DNA of 33,278 bases, taken from IMG/VR virus record IMGVR_UViG_3300040801_002154, positions 1 through 33,278 of that record. The stretch is one strand, 5' to 3'. The stretch comes from a virus. Positions 1 to 7,572 of this stretch are shown piece by piece; within the stretch, counting starts at the first letter, position 1; every line of letters begins with the position of its first letter. The notes under the pieces are model-generated. The model was not told the origin of the DNA, did not search any database, and saw only the letters and a program-made list of their open reading frames with translations. Made by a program: the position numbers and the translations under genes.

Positions 1-40
1 ACGATATTTTTAATCTCTTAAAATTGAAATTATAAAGCAA

Positions 41-98
41 TATAAAGCATATAAGTTATAATGTACTAATAATCTGCATTTAACCTATATGCTTTATA
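41..98. repeat. 13-bp perfect inverted repeat
   Basis: Arms tataaagcatata (41-53) and tatatgctttata (86-98) are exact reverse complements separated by 32 bases. A partial direct copy, tataaagca, lies at 31-39, exactly 10 bp before the left arm, and another at 1101-1109. The right arm overlaps the first TTATACT heptamer. It looks like a protein-binding site at the edge of the control region. Function is inferred only. Confidence 0.6.
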
Positions 99-177
99 CT
101 TTTATTATACTTTTTTTATACTAAAATTATACTATATTTATACTTTACTTTATCTTAAATAGTAGTGTATAGTATAA
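94..177. repeat. Five TTATACT heptamers at exact 11-bp spacing, plus one inverted copy
   Basis: The heptamer TTATACT occurs at 94, 105, 116, 127 and 138, each exactly 11 bp from the last, so every copy faces the same side of the helix. An inverted copy (AGTATAA) begins at 171, 33 bp (three steps) after the last direct copy, and overlaps a consensus -10 box. The spacing and identity are seen directly. Use as activator sites for late transcription, a plasmid-like iteron set or a partition site is inference. Confidence 0.75.
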
Positions 178-178
178 T
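150..178 (+). promoter_or_regulatory. Candidate rightward promoter with consensus -10 and weak -35
   Basis: TATAAT at 173-178 is a perfect -10 box. No good -35 lies 16-18 bases upstream (TTATCT at 150 is the nearest). A weak -35 behind a phased repeat array is the usual look of an activator-dependent promoter. It would read toward the terminase and head genes, passing a terminator at 223-250 within about 65 bases. Confidence 0.4.
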
Positions 179-222
179 TGCGAGTGAAATTAAATAAAGA
201 CTAAGATTCTCAAAAAATAATC

Positions 223-250
223 AAGTCGTGAAATGCGACTTATTTTTTTA
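223..250 (+). terminator. Rho-independent terminator in the leader region
   Basis: Stem aagtcg (223-228) pairs with cgactt (236-241) around a 7-base loop and is followed by a run of seven T (243-249). An A-rich stretch on the left side means it could also work on the other strand. It lies just after the candidate promoter and before the first small gene. Confidence 0.65.
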
Positions 251-265
251 TAGATTTTTAAATTT

Positions 266-325
266 GGAGATACAAACCCTAAAATATATTTTTGTATTTA
301 TTATGTGAAAATTATTTGTATCTCC
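266..325. repeat. 11-bp inverted repeat in the leader
   Basis: ggagatacaaa (266-276) and tttgtatctcc (315-325) are perfect reverse complements with a 38-base loop. A ten-base match, tttgtatctc, also occurs near 31089 upstream of the replication gene. Just right of it, aggct and agcct (330-348) can form a further small stem. It may be RNA structure in the leader or a shared operator. No gene was seen in bases 1-365. Confidence 0.45.
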
Positions 326-365
326 TAGCAGGCTAAAGCCAACAAGCCTACTCCCTTATGGTATT

Positions 366-533
366 ATGTTTATGATAAAAAGTATTTTTAAATGGTGTGA
401 AAAGTGTCGGACAATTTCTTTGACTTGGTCTCTGAGATGTCCTTTTTGCTTTTCACCTAGAAATTTTGATATCAATATCAAAATTGATAAGAAGAAAAAA
501 AGAATAAAAAGGAATTTGAATTATGAGAAATAA
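366..533 (+). CDS. Small zinc-ribbon protein (55 aa)
   Basis: This short frame encodes a basic protein with two cysteine knuckles, C11-x2-C14 and C25-x2-C28 (the latter reads CPFC), separated by ten residues, the classic zinc-ribbon layout. The tail is rich in lysine and arginine, which would suit nucleic-acid binding. Its stop overlaps the start of the next gene by 11 bases, which suggests translational coupling. No strong ribosome binding site is visible; a second in-frame ATG at 372 is possible. Function is unknown; comparable phage zinc ribbons may act on transcription, but that is inference. Confidence 0.55.
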   Translation: MFMIKSIFKWCEKCRTISLTWSLRCPFCFSPRNFDINIKIDKKKKRIKRNLNYEK

Positions 534-711
534 AACATTGATTGCTATAATTATGGTATTTATTATAGTTGTATGCTTTTTATTTAGCAACTTTGTCTAT
601 AATAGAGTATATGACAATATGCAACAGAAGGAAAACAAGATAAATAGCAGGATTGAAGAAATTGAAAAATGGCAAAATGAAGTTGAAAAAAATGGGATAG
701 GGATAAAATGA
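523..711 (+). CDS. Small single-pass membrane protein with coiled-coil tail (62 aa)
   Basis: Residues 5-27 are one strongly hydrophobic segment after a short basic start (MRNK), so this is a signal-anchor membrane protein. The remainder, about 35 residues rich in E, K, N and Q, is predicted helical or coiled coil. AAAGGAA lies 8-12 bases before the ATG. The shape resembles spanin-like or superinfection-type small phage proteins, but no family is recognised. It sits in a run of small genes before the recombinase and packaging genes. Confidence 0.6.
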   Translation: MRNKTLIAIIMVFIIVVCFLFSNFVYNRVYDNMQQKENKINSRIEEIEKWQNEVEKNGIGIK

Positions 712-729
712 TTAAAGAAGGTTATTTTT

Positions 730-993
730 ATGGATGAAGATGAAATTTATGAAGTTAAAGAAACTATTAAATTAATTGCTGAATTAAAACAGGCAGAAGA
801 TTGTGAAGAAATGCATGATATAGTACATTCTTATGATTTGCCTGATGTAAGTAGATTATTCTATATGGGATTAATTGAAGGAATGCAATGTTTTTGTGAT
901 GAATTGAGCAAAATAAAAGAAGAATTAATTGATTCAATAAACAGTCATAACGAAGAGTTGTTTGATGACTATAAAAAATATAAAGAATTATAA
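730..993 (+). CDS. Acidic helical hypothetical protein (87 aa)
   Basis: An acidic, probably all-helical protein of 87 residues with four cysteines in its middle part and many E/D/K residues. GAAGG lies 8-9 bases before the ATG. A 9-codon frame at 709-738 precedes and overlaps it and could be a leader peptide. No family is recognised. It is the last of the small genes before a 307-base gap and the recombinase. Confidence 0.6.
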   Translation: MDEDEIYEVKETIKLIAELKQAEDCEEMHDIVHSYDLPDVSRLFYMGLIEGMQCFCDELSKIKEELIDSINSHNEELFDDYKKYKEL

Positions 994-1300
994 TATTTAC
1001 ATAGAAAAAATTACTAATAAATATAAACTATTAATAAAATTAAATGTCAGAATAATTGTCGCTACAAATTATAATCAAATGTGTAATTTTACCAATAGAT
1101 TATAAAGCAGGAATATCAATATATTAAAGTATATTTTGAATTTAACTTTTTGTATGCTCAAAAAGGGCATTTCGAGATATATTGATAATGGGAATTAAGA
1201 GTAATAAATATTATTAATACTTTATATTCCATAACTGTAATAATAATAAATAAAAATTTGAAACAGCTTATTTTTTTATATAGATTTGAGGAATTTAAAA
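994..1300. other. AT-rich intergenic region with 11-bp inverted repeat
   Basis: About 307 bases without a convincing gene. It holds the inverted repeat tatcaatatat (1114-1124) / atatattgata (1177-1187) with a 52-base loop, and a copy of tataaagca (1101) that also occurs twice at the left end. TATAAT occurs near 1070 but no good -35 pairs with it. Because it lies directly before the recombinase, it is a place to look for a recombination or resolution site. Confidence 0.4.
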
Positions 1301-1885
1301 ATGGCAACACATCCAATAAAGAATCGTAGACAGATATTAAGAATAAGAAAACGCTTAAATAATAGAGATAGAATGTTCTTTGACTTGTTAATAAATACTG
1401 GTAGACGTGGATGTGATATTATAAAATTACGAAAAAAAGACATTAAAAAACTTCAATTTGAAACATTGTACATAAAAGAACAGAAAACAAACAAACAAAT
1501 AACTCTACCAATTAACAATCTAAAACCATTAATATCAACATATACAAGTAATTTAAATGATGATGATTTTTTGTTTCAAAGTAGAAAAAAGAATGTAACT
1601 AATCATATTACAACAAAAGGTATGTTAAAAAGAATAAAGGGAGTAATTGTAAACGAAAATATACAAGGAACAAAGGGATTACATATTCTTAGAAAAACAT
1701 TTGTGTATTGGTTGATATACTGGAATCATGGGGATGTTGAACTTGCTAGAAGAGTAATGAATCATTCAAGCTGTAAATATACAAGATATTATGCTGAATG
1801 GGGACAAGCTGATATAAATAGAGCAATGAAAAGATTTAAGGGGTTTTTACCTTATGGGAAGAAAAGGACGAAAAAAGAACAGTAA
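1301..1885 (+). CDS. Tyrosine recombinase, catalytic domain only (194 aa)
   Basis: The catalytic set of the tyrosine recombinase family is present: R36 in TGRR, K62 or K65 in the beta hairpin, HILR (H128, R131), H155 in MNHSS, and tyrosines 163/164. The usual N-terminal core-binding and arm-binding domains are missing, so the protein is about half the length of a phage integrase. The ATG at 1301 is preceded by GAGGAAT; an in-frame TTG at 1286 overlaps that site and is less likely. It overlaps the terminase small subunit by 32 bases, so it is made with packaging genes. A Xer-like dimer-resolving role fits better than lysogenic integration, but this is inferred. Confidence 0.8.
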   Translation: MATHPIKNRRQILRIRKRLNNRDRMFFDLLINTGRRGCDIIKLRKKDIKKLQFETLYIKEQKTNKQITLPINNLKPLISTYTSNLNDDDFLFQSRKKNVTNHITTKGMLKRIKGVIVNENIQGTKGLHILRKTFVYWLIYWNHGDVELARRVMNHSSCKYTRYYAEWGQADINRAMKRFKGFLPYGKKRTKKEQ

Positions 1886-2477
1886 AAATAAATATATTGA
1901 AAATTTTACTAATGCAGTGTATGGATTAAGAATATTATGTCTTGATAATAAAGAAATAGCTAAATATTTTAATGTAAATGAAAATACAATAAGAGTATGG
2001 CTGCATAGATATCCAGAATTTAAAGAGCAGTATTATAAAGGTAGTGCCGAAAGAATAGATAGTGAATTAGGAATAGCATATAGAAAAAAAGCTGTAGGAT
2101 TTAACTATAAAGAAGATGTTGCATTTTTGGATAGTGATGACGAAATTGTTACAAAGGCAATTAATAAATACCATCCACCAGACACAAAAGCATTAAGTAA
2201 TTTAGTTAGAAATAGAATGAAATTTGATAAAGAACTCGAAATGAAGTTAAAGCAGAATGAATTTGAAATGAAGTTAAAAGAAAAAGAATTTGAACATAGA
2301 AAAGAAATGGATAAAAAGAGACTAGAACTAGAAGAGAAAAAGTATAATACAGATTCTACAGATGAAGATAATAAGAGAGCTATAAAAGAATTTATAGAAG
2401 CTACAAAAGCAGATGAAGAGGAATTAGACGAATTATTTGAGGAAGAATTAAATGATAACAAGACAGAAGAAGAATAA
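1854..2477 (+). CDS. terS: Terminase small subunit (207 aa)
   Basis: The small terminase subunit recognises phage DNA at the packaging site and recruits the large subunit. Residues about 25-55 form a helix-turn-helix (LDNKEIAKYFNVNENTIRVW), the usual DNA-binding part, and residues 125-170 are a charged coiled coil suited to ring assembly. The C-terminal tail is acidic. AAGGGG lies about 10 bases before the ATG. The gene begins inside the recombinase gene and overlaps the large subunit gene by 26 bases, the standard terminase arrangement. Confidence 0.85.
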   Translation: MGRKGRKKNSKNKYIENFTNAVYGLRILCLDNKEIAKYFNVNENTIRVWLHRYPEFKEQYYKGSAERIDSELGIAYRKKAVGFNYKEDVAFLDSDDEIVTKAINKYHPPDTKALSNLVRNRMKFDKELEMKLKQNEFEMKLKEKEFEHRKEMDKKRLELEEKKYNTDSTDEDNKRAIKEFIEATKADEEELDELFEEELNDNKTEEE

Positions 2478-3726
2478 AGTATCAAGTTTTCAGTTTAAAA
2501 AGTTCTCCAGGAAACAGAAAAAATTATTGAATTGGTGGCAGCATAAAGTTATAAGAGAAAATGATATTATAATTGCTGATGGTGCAATAAGATCAGGAAA
2601 AACAATATCAATGATTGTGTCATTTATGCAATGGTCACAATATACTTTTTCAAATGAATCTTTTATTATAGCTGGAAAAAGTATAGGAAGTTTAAAAAGA
2701 AATGTTATAAAACCACTATTGCAAATTCTTACAGAGTGGAATTGGAATTATAATTTTAATAGATCAGAAAACTATATTGAAATTGGAGATAATATTTATT
2801 ATCTGTTTGGTGCTAACAATGAAGCAAGTCAAGATGTTTTAGCAGGTTTAACAGCTGCAGGAGCATATGGGGATGAAATTGCATTATTTCCTAAATCTTT
2901 TGTAGAGCAGATGATTGGTAGATGTTCAATAGAAGGCTCTAAAATATTTTGTAACTGTAATCCAGCAGGCCCATATCATTACTTTAAAATTGAATTTATA
3001 GACAAGGCTAAAGAAAAGAATATTCTATATCTACACTTTGATATGAATGATAATTTGACATTGTCTGAAAAAGTAAAAGATAGATACAAGAGAATGTTTA
3101 CAGGTGTATTCTACAAAAGGTATATCCTTGGATTGTGGGTAATTGCAGAGGGTATTATTTTCGATATGTTTAACGAAGAAAAACATGTTATAGATACAAG
3201 TGAAATAAAATTCACTAAATATTATGTAAGTTGTGATTATGGTGTATATAATGCTCTGTGTTATCAACTTTGGGGATATAATAAAAATACATGGTATATG
3301 ATAAAGGAATATTTCTATTCTGGAAGGGATACAGGTAAACAAAAAGATAATGAATTATATTATCAAACCTTAGATAAATTTATAGGGAAATTAAATATAT
3401 TAGGGATAATAATAGACCCTAGTGCAACAAGTTTCATACAGACAATTAAAAAGCATGGGAAATACAAGGTCAAGAAGGCTAAGAACGATGTAAAAGAAGG
3501 GATAGAAAATACCGGGACAGCATTAAATGTTAAAAAAATAATGATAGATAAAAATTGTAAGAATATGATTAGAGAATTTTATTCTTACATGTGGGACGAA
3601 AAAGCAGCAGAGAGAGGCGAAGAAAAGCCGATAAAACAAAACGATCATTGCTGTGACGCTCTTAGATACATGGTTAATACTGTAATGTACAGAAAAAACG
3701 GAAGTTTATATGACTTAGTAGCATAA
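2452..3726 (+). CDS. terL: Terminase large subunit (424 aa)
   Basis: Packaging motor ATPase and nuclease of the PBSX/SPP1 type. The Walker A motif GAIRSGKT is at residues 44-51 and the Walker B-like acidic pair at D141-E142 (YGDEIAL). The C-terminal RNase H-like nuclease half shows D262 in SCDYG, D322 in IIDPSA, and the conserved DHCCDALRYM near the end. The length of 424 residues is normal for this family. GAGGAAG lies just before the ATG within the end of the small subunit gene. It would dock on the portal encoded next. Confidence 0.95.
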   Translation: MITRQKKNKVSSFQFKKFSRKQKKLLNWWQHKVIRENDIIIADGAIRSGKTISMIVSFMQWSQYTFSNESFIIAGKSIGSLKRNVIKPLLQILTEWNWNYNFNRSENYIEIGDNIYYLFGANNEASQDVLAGLTAAGAYGDEIALFPKSFVEQMIGRCSIEGSKIFCNCNPAGPYHYFKIEFIDKAKEKNILYLHFDMNDNLTLSEKVKDRYKRMFTGVFYKRYILGLWVIAEGIIFDMFNEEKHVIDTSEIKFTKYYVSCDYGVYNALCYQLWGYNKNTWYMIKEYFYSGRDTGKQKDNELYYQTLDKFIGKLNILGIIIDPSATSFIQTIKKHGKYKVKKAKNDVKEGIENTGTALNVKKIMIDKNCKNMIREFYSYMWDEKAAERGEEKPIKQNDHCCDALRYMVNTVMYRKNGSLYDLVA

Positions 3727-3738
3727 AGGGGAAAATAA

Positions 3739-5196
3739 ATGTTTACATCACCTCAATTAAAATTAAGAACAGATATTCCAATTTCAGAAGAAGAAATTAT
3801 CAGAGATCAGATAGAAACAGACTTAGTTAGTGAATTTAAAGTAAATGCTCGAAATGGGGTATTATACTATCGTAGAAAAAACACATACATAGAAAACTTG
3901 ATATCTGAGAGAAATACAAAGAATAAAAAGTCTAGTAATAAGTGGATTTGTAACCATAAATGTGGAAGTGGATTTTTTAAAAAGATTGTAGACCAGAAAA
4001 TAAATTATCTTCTCGGAAAACCTGTAATAATAAATAATGCAGATAATTGTATAAAAGTATTTGATATAAATACTATAATAAAAAAAGCAAGTAAAGAAGC
4101 AGCAAAGAAGGGTGTAGAATGGTTACACCCTTACATAAATGCTGATGGTGAATTTAAAGTAATAAATATAGATGGATTGGAATGTATTCCTATTTGGGAT
4201 ACAGAACTAGAAAATGAATTACAGCAAATGATTAGATATTATCAAATTGCTGTCGTTATAGACGGAGAAGAAAAATTAAGATATAAGGTTGAATTGTGGG
4301 ATAAGGAAAAAGTATCTTATTATATGCAAGACGAGGAAGGTAACTATTATTTTGATACATCAATTGACTACAATCCTTATTCACATTGGAATTTAAATAC
4401 TGTGCTAGGTGGAAATGTTATAGATAGCGAAAGTTACGGTTGGGGTAAGGTTCCATTCGTACCTATATGGAATAATGATGATAAGGTAAATGATTTAGAA
4501 GCAATAAAACCTGACATTGATTTATATGATGTAATTAAGAGTGATTTTGGAAACAATATAGATAGATTTCAAGAAGCAATATTAGTTACAAGAAATCACG
4601 CTGCTCTTAGTACAGAAAAGTTTCTCGAACTTCTAAAAGATTATGGAATTATAGAACTCGATGATGATGGAGAGGTCAAGTGGTTACAACTTGAAATTCC
4701 TATTGAAGCTCGTAAAACATTTTTAGAAATTATAAGAGATGATATATTTGAATTTGGTCAAGCTGTTGATACTAGAAGGGTAGCAGATGGGAATACAACA
4801 AATGTAGTTATCAAATCAAGATATGCAGATTTAGATTTAAAAGCTGATGACCTGGAAGGGGAAACAACAACAACAATAAAAGAAACATACTGGTTTGCAA
4901 ATAAATACTTAGAAATTACAGGACAAAAGCAAGATGATTTGAAGAAGATGGAAGTTGTGTATAACAGGAATATCATCTTCAATGAATCTGAAACAATTGA
5001 TAGTGTATTAAAGAGTAAAGGAATTACAAGTGATAAAACCGCATTATCTAATCATCCTTGGGTTGATGATGTGGAAGAAGAGTTACTTTTAACTGCTGAG
5101 GATGAAAAGAAAAACCTAGAAAATATGAATAATGGTGAACCATTTGGGCAAAATAATAAACCTGAAAACATACAAAATAAAGAGGATGAAGTATAA
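3739..5196 (+). CDS. Portal protein, SPP1 gp6-like (485 aa)
   Basis: Portal proteins form the dodecameric ring at the head vertex through which DNA enters and leaves. Length, position directly after the large terminase, and segments such as NYLLGKPV, the WLHPYINADGEF region and the WNNDDKVNDLEAIKPDIDLYD stretch around residues 250-270 match the SPP1-type portal family. The C-terminal 60 residues are acidic and probably flexible. AAAGGGG precedes the ATG. The minor capsid protein that usually follows is not here but displaced to 11752. Confidence 0.9.
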   Translation: MFTSPQLKLRTDIPISEEEIIRDQIETDLVSEFKVNARNGVLYYRRKNTYIENLISERNTKNKKSSNKWICNHKCGSGFFKKIVDQKINYLLGKPVIINNADNCIKVFDINTIIKKASKEAAKKGVEWLHPYINADGEFKVINIDGLECIPIWDTELENELQQMIRYYQIAVVIDGEEKLRYKVELWDKEKVSYYMQDEEGNYYFDTSIDYNPYSHWNLNTVLGGNVIDSESYGWGKVPFVPIWNNDDKVNDLEAIKPDIDLYDVIKSDFGNNIDRFQEAILVTRNHAALSTEKFLELLKDYGIIELDDDGEVKWLQLEIPIEARKTFLEIIRDDIFEFGQAVDTRRVADGNTTNVVIKSRYADLDLKADDLEGETTTTIKETYWFANKYLEITGQKQDDLKKMEVVYNRNIIFNESETIDSVLKSKGITSDKTALSNHPWVDDVEEELLLTAEDEKKNLENMNNGEPFGQNNKPENIQNKEDEV

Positions 5197-5249
5197 ACCT
5201 AGAATTTATATTTTAGAGTTTTTTAAATATATAATAAGAGGTGTTATAA

Positions 5250-5357
5250 ATGATTAAAGCACCAACAGTTGATATAATGGAATTTTATACTATAGAAGAT
5301 GATGATTATAAAAAGCATTATGAGGTAAAAGATGAGCAAAATAATAAGACTAGATGA
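5250..5357 (+). CDS. Very small acidic protein (35 aa)
   Basis: A 35-codon frame with a good ribosome binding site (AAGAGGTG, 6 bases before the ATG). It overlaps the next gene by 26 bases and carries that gene's GAGG site, so it may serve partly as a coupling leader. The peptide is acidic in its middle (IEDDDY). No family is recognised. It lies in the late head operon between portal and scaffold. Confidence 0.5.
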   Translation: MIKAPTVDIMEFYTIEDDDYKKHYEVKDEQNNKTR

Positions 5358-5610
5358 CAAAAAAGAATCTTTAGTAAATTATCTTAAAGAAATATTAGAT
5401 ATGGCCGAAAAAGGTAAGATAAAAAAGATATTAACAATTGCCATAGATGAATCTGAAAATGTAGATACTATGAAAAAAGATATTATGATTGGATTTTACG
5501 ACTTAGATTTAAATGAAAAATATTATTTATTATCTCATTTGCAGGCTGAATTATCTTATAAATTAGTTGAAACAAATGTTGATAAATTGATTGAAATTAT
5601 AAATGAGTAG
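5332..5610 (+). CDS. Hypothetical helical protein (92 aa)
   Basis: A 92-residue, mostly helical protein, with GAGG seven bases before the ATG. The middle contains a segment LTIAIDESENVDTMKKDIMIGF that looks like a short beta strand followed by a loop, and the C terminus (LSYKLVETNVDKLIEIINE) resembles small clostridial phage proteins found between portal and scaffold. Role unknown. It is followed after seven bases by another small gene in the same transcript. Confidence 0.6.
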   Translation: MSKIIRLDDKKESLVNYLKEILDMAEKGKIKKILTIAIDESENVDTMKKDIMIGFYDLDLNEKYYLLSHLQAELSYKLVETNVDKLIEIINE

Positions 5611-5617
5611 GTGAATT

Positions 5618-5782
5618 ATGGCAAGTACAAGTGTATATTTAAATGAAAATTTTACAGAATTAACTGAAGCAATAAAGAATTTTGTTTCTGATGAAAGAAT
5701 AGACGAAGAGATAAGAAAAGAATATTTAGAAAAGATAAATAACATTTTACAAAATTCAAAAGAAAATGGATTTGTAAAATAA
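5618..5782 (+). CDS. Small helical hypothetical protein (54 aa)
   Basis: A 54-codon frame starting ATGGCAAGT after a modest TAGGTG site. The peptide is acidic and helical with no cysteine and no membrane segment. Its stop codon lies 11 bases before a strong terminator, so it is the last gene of the terminase-portal transcript. No family is recognised. The start, spacing and codon use match its neighbours. Confidence 0.55.
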   Translation: MASTSVYLNENFTELTEAIKNFVSDERIDEEIRKEYLEKINNILQNSKENGFVK

Positions 5783-5793
5783 TAAATATATAT

Positions 5794-5816
5794 GACCTTT
5801 TGAAGGTCTTTTTTTA
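5794..5816 (+). terminator. Rho-independent terminator before the scaffold gene
   Basis: gacctt (5794-5799) pairs with aaggtc (5803-5808) around a three-base loop, followed directly by a run of T. It separates the terminase-portal group from scaffold and capsid. A palindromic catgg/ccatg pair (about 5857-5872) and a cgca/tgcg hairpin follow, where a capsid promoter could lie, though no clean -35/-10 pair was found. Confidence 0.8.
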
Positions 5817-5895
5817 TGCAATAAATCGCAACTATGCGTAAAATAGTAACCTTGCATGGACTATACCATGTTAAAAAATGTAAAGGACGGACAAT

Positions 5896-6513
5896 ATGAA
5901 AAGAGAATTTTTAACAGAATTAAAGTTGGATGAAGAAACAATAGAAAAAATAATGATTGAGCATGGAAAAACCGTTAACGGAGTTAAACAAAAGCTTGAT
6001 GAAAAAACAGAAGAATCAAAATTATTAAGTGAAAAAGTAGTTACCTTAGAGAAGCAAAATAAAGATACTGCAACATTATTAAAAGATAATGAAGATCTTA
6101 AAAAACAATATGAAACTTTGCAAAGTACAAGCGAAACAAGTTTAAAAGCTAAAGATAAAGAAATAAACGGGATTATTACGAAAGGATTGCTTAAAGATGA
6201 ATTGATTGAAATGGGTTGTATTAATCCGTACCCAGACCTCCTTATTAAAAATATAAATCTTGAAGATGTCATTGTGAAAGATAACAAAATACTTAATAAA
6301 GAAACTATATTAAAACCTTTAAAAGATAATTTCAAAGACGTATTTAAGGAAAAACAAGTATCAGGACAAAAGCCAGATCAATCAAATCAAAATAATCAAG
6401 GAAATGAAGGTATTAAAAATCCTTTTAGTAAAGATAGTTGGAATTTAACGGAACAGGCAAAGTTATATAACACAGATAAGCAGTTATATGACAGATTAAA
6501 AAATACAAAATAG
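5896..6513 (+). CDS. Head scaffolding protein, GP20 family (205 aa)
   Basis: Scaffold proteins line the inside of the growing procapsid and leave before DNA enters. The start MKREFLTELKLDEETIEKIM with the following EHGKTVNG matches the Tuc2009/TP901-type GP20 family. Residues 30-90 are a long charged coiled coil, and the C-terminal part after residue 150 is rich in Q and N with a final helix that probably binds the capsid protein. AAGGAC precedes the ATG. The gene sits directly before the major capsid gene, as expected. Confidence 0.85.
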   Translation: MKREFLTELKLDEETIEKIMIEHGKTVNGVKQKLDEKTEESKLLSEKVVTLEKQNKDTATLLKDNEDLKKQYETLQSTSETSLKAKDKEINGIITKGLLKDELIEMGCINPYPDLLIKNINLEDVIVKDNKILNKETILKPLKDNFKDVFKEKQVSGQKPDQSNQNNQGNEGIKNPFSKDSWNLTEQAKLYNTDKQLYDRLKNTK

Positions 6514-6524
6514 GAGTGATATGA

Positions 6525-7517
6525 ATGCCTACAGGTGCAACAATTATAAGCGATATCATTATACCTGAAATTTGGGTACCATATATTATAGAAAAAACAG
6601 CAGAATTATCAAGTTTGATTAGATCTGGAATAGTTGTAAGAGATCCAGTTTTGGATGCATTAGCAACAAGAGGTGGTAAATTAATTAATATGCCATTTTT
6701 CCAAGATATTTCGGGTGCTGATGAAGTACTTGCAGATGATACAAGCCTAACACCTGGCAAAATTGGAACAGCTCAAGATATTGCAGCACTATTGCAAAGA
6801 GGTCGCGCTTTTGGTTCTAATGATTTGGCAGGAGCTTTGGCAGGTGCCGACCCATTAGAGGCGATTTCTTCTCTAATAGCTGAATATTGGAATAGAAGAG
6901 AACAGGCAACATTATTAGCAATTCTAGTAGGTGTATTTTTAGATAATGTAAATGATAGTAGTGACTTGATAAATGATATAGCAATTGAAGATGGTGTAAA
7001 TGCTACAGAGGATAATTTGATTGGCTCAGACGCAGTAATAAACACACGTCTATTGCTAGGTGATGCCATGAACAAATTAACAGCTATTATGCTACATAGT
7101 GTATGTTATGGTAGATTGCAAAAGCTTAATTTAATTGACTTCACACCAACAAATGTACAAAATATTGGGTTTGGAACATACTTAGGACATACATTAATAG
7201 TTGATGATGGTTGCCCGGCAACAGCAGGTGGTACAAGTGGATATAAATACACTAGTTATTTCTTTGGTCAAGGTGCTATAGGAAGAGGCGAAGGCATGCC
7301 AAAAGTACCAGTAGAGACAGATAGAGATTCATTGCTTGGAGAAGATTATTTGATACATAGGAGACATTTTATACTTCATCCAAGAGGAATACAATTTGCT
7401 TCTGGAAATGTTGCTGGTACTACTCCAACCAATACTGAATTAGCTTTGGCTGCAAATTGGGATAGAGTTTACGAAAAGAAAAATATAAGGATTGCAAAGC
7501 TAGTAACAAATGGATAA
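6525..7517 (+). CDS. Major capsid protein (330 aa)
   Basis: The position after the scaffold, the length of 330 residues and the sequence pattern mark the HK97-fold major capsid protein of the type found in clostridial siphoviruses. Residues 1-60 contain the typical start (IIPEIWVPYIIEKTAELS, then SGIVVRDPVLDALA), and the middle has ALLQRGRAFGSNDLAGALAG. A basic segment, HRRHFILHPRGIQF, is near the C terminus. AGGAGTG lies 7 bases before the ATG. It is followed by a group of surface proteins. Confidence 0.9.
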   Translation: MPTGATIISDIIIPEIWVPYIIEKTAELSSLIRSGIVVRDPVLDALATRGGKLINMPFFQDISGADEVLADDTSLTPGKIGTAQDIAALLQRGRAFGSNDLAGALAGADPLEAISSLIAEYWNRREQATLLAILVGVFLDNVNDSSDLINDIAIEDGVNATEDNLIGSDAVINTRLLLGDAMNKLTAIMLHSVCYGRLQKLNLIDFTPTNVQNIGFGTYLGHTLIVDDGCPATAGGTSGYKYTSYFFGQGAIGRGEGMPKVPVETDRDSLLGEDYLIHRRHFILHPRGIQFASGNVAGTTPTNTELALAANWDRVYEKKNIRIAKLVTNG

Positions 7518-7572
7518 ATAAATTCAAGGTAGGTGTAAAAGACCTGAATAATTGAATTGGAGGAAAATATAA

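Noticed and set aside
1301-1885. A standard lysogeny integrase.
   Set aside because: The N-terminal domains are absent, no excisionase was recognised nearby, and the gene is part of the packaging transcript.
5871-6335. A 154-codon minus-strand frame.
   Set aside because: Antisense to the scaffold gene; Ser/Phe-rich with no binding site.
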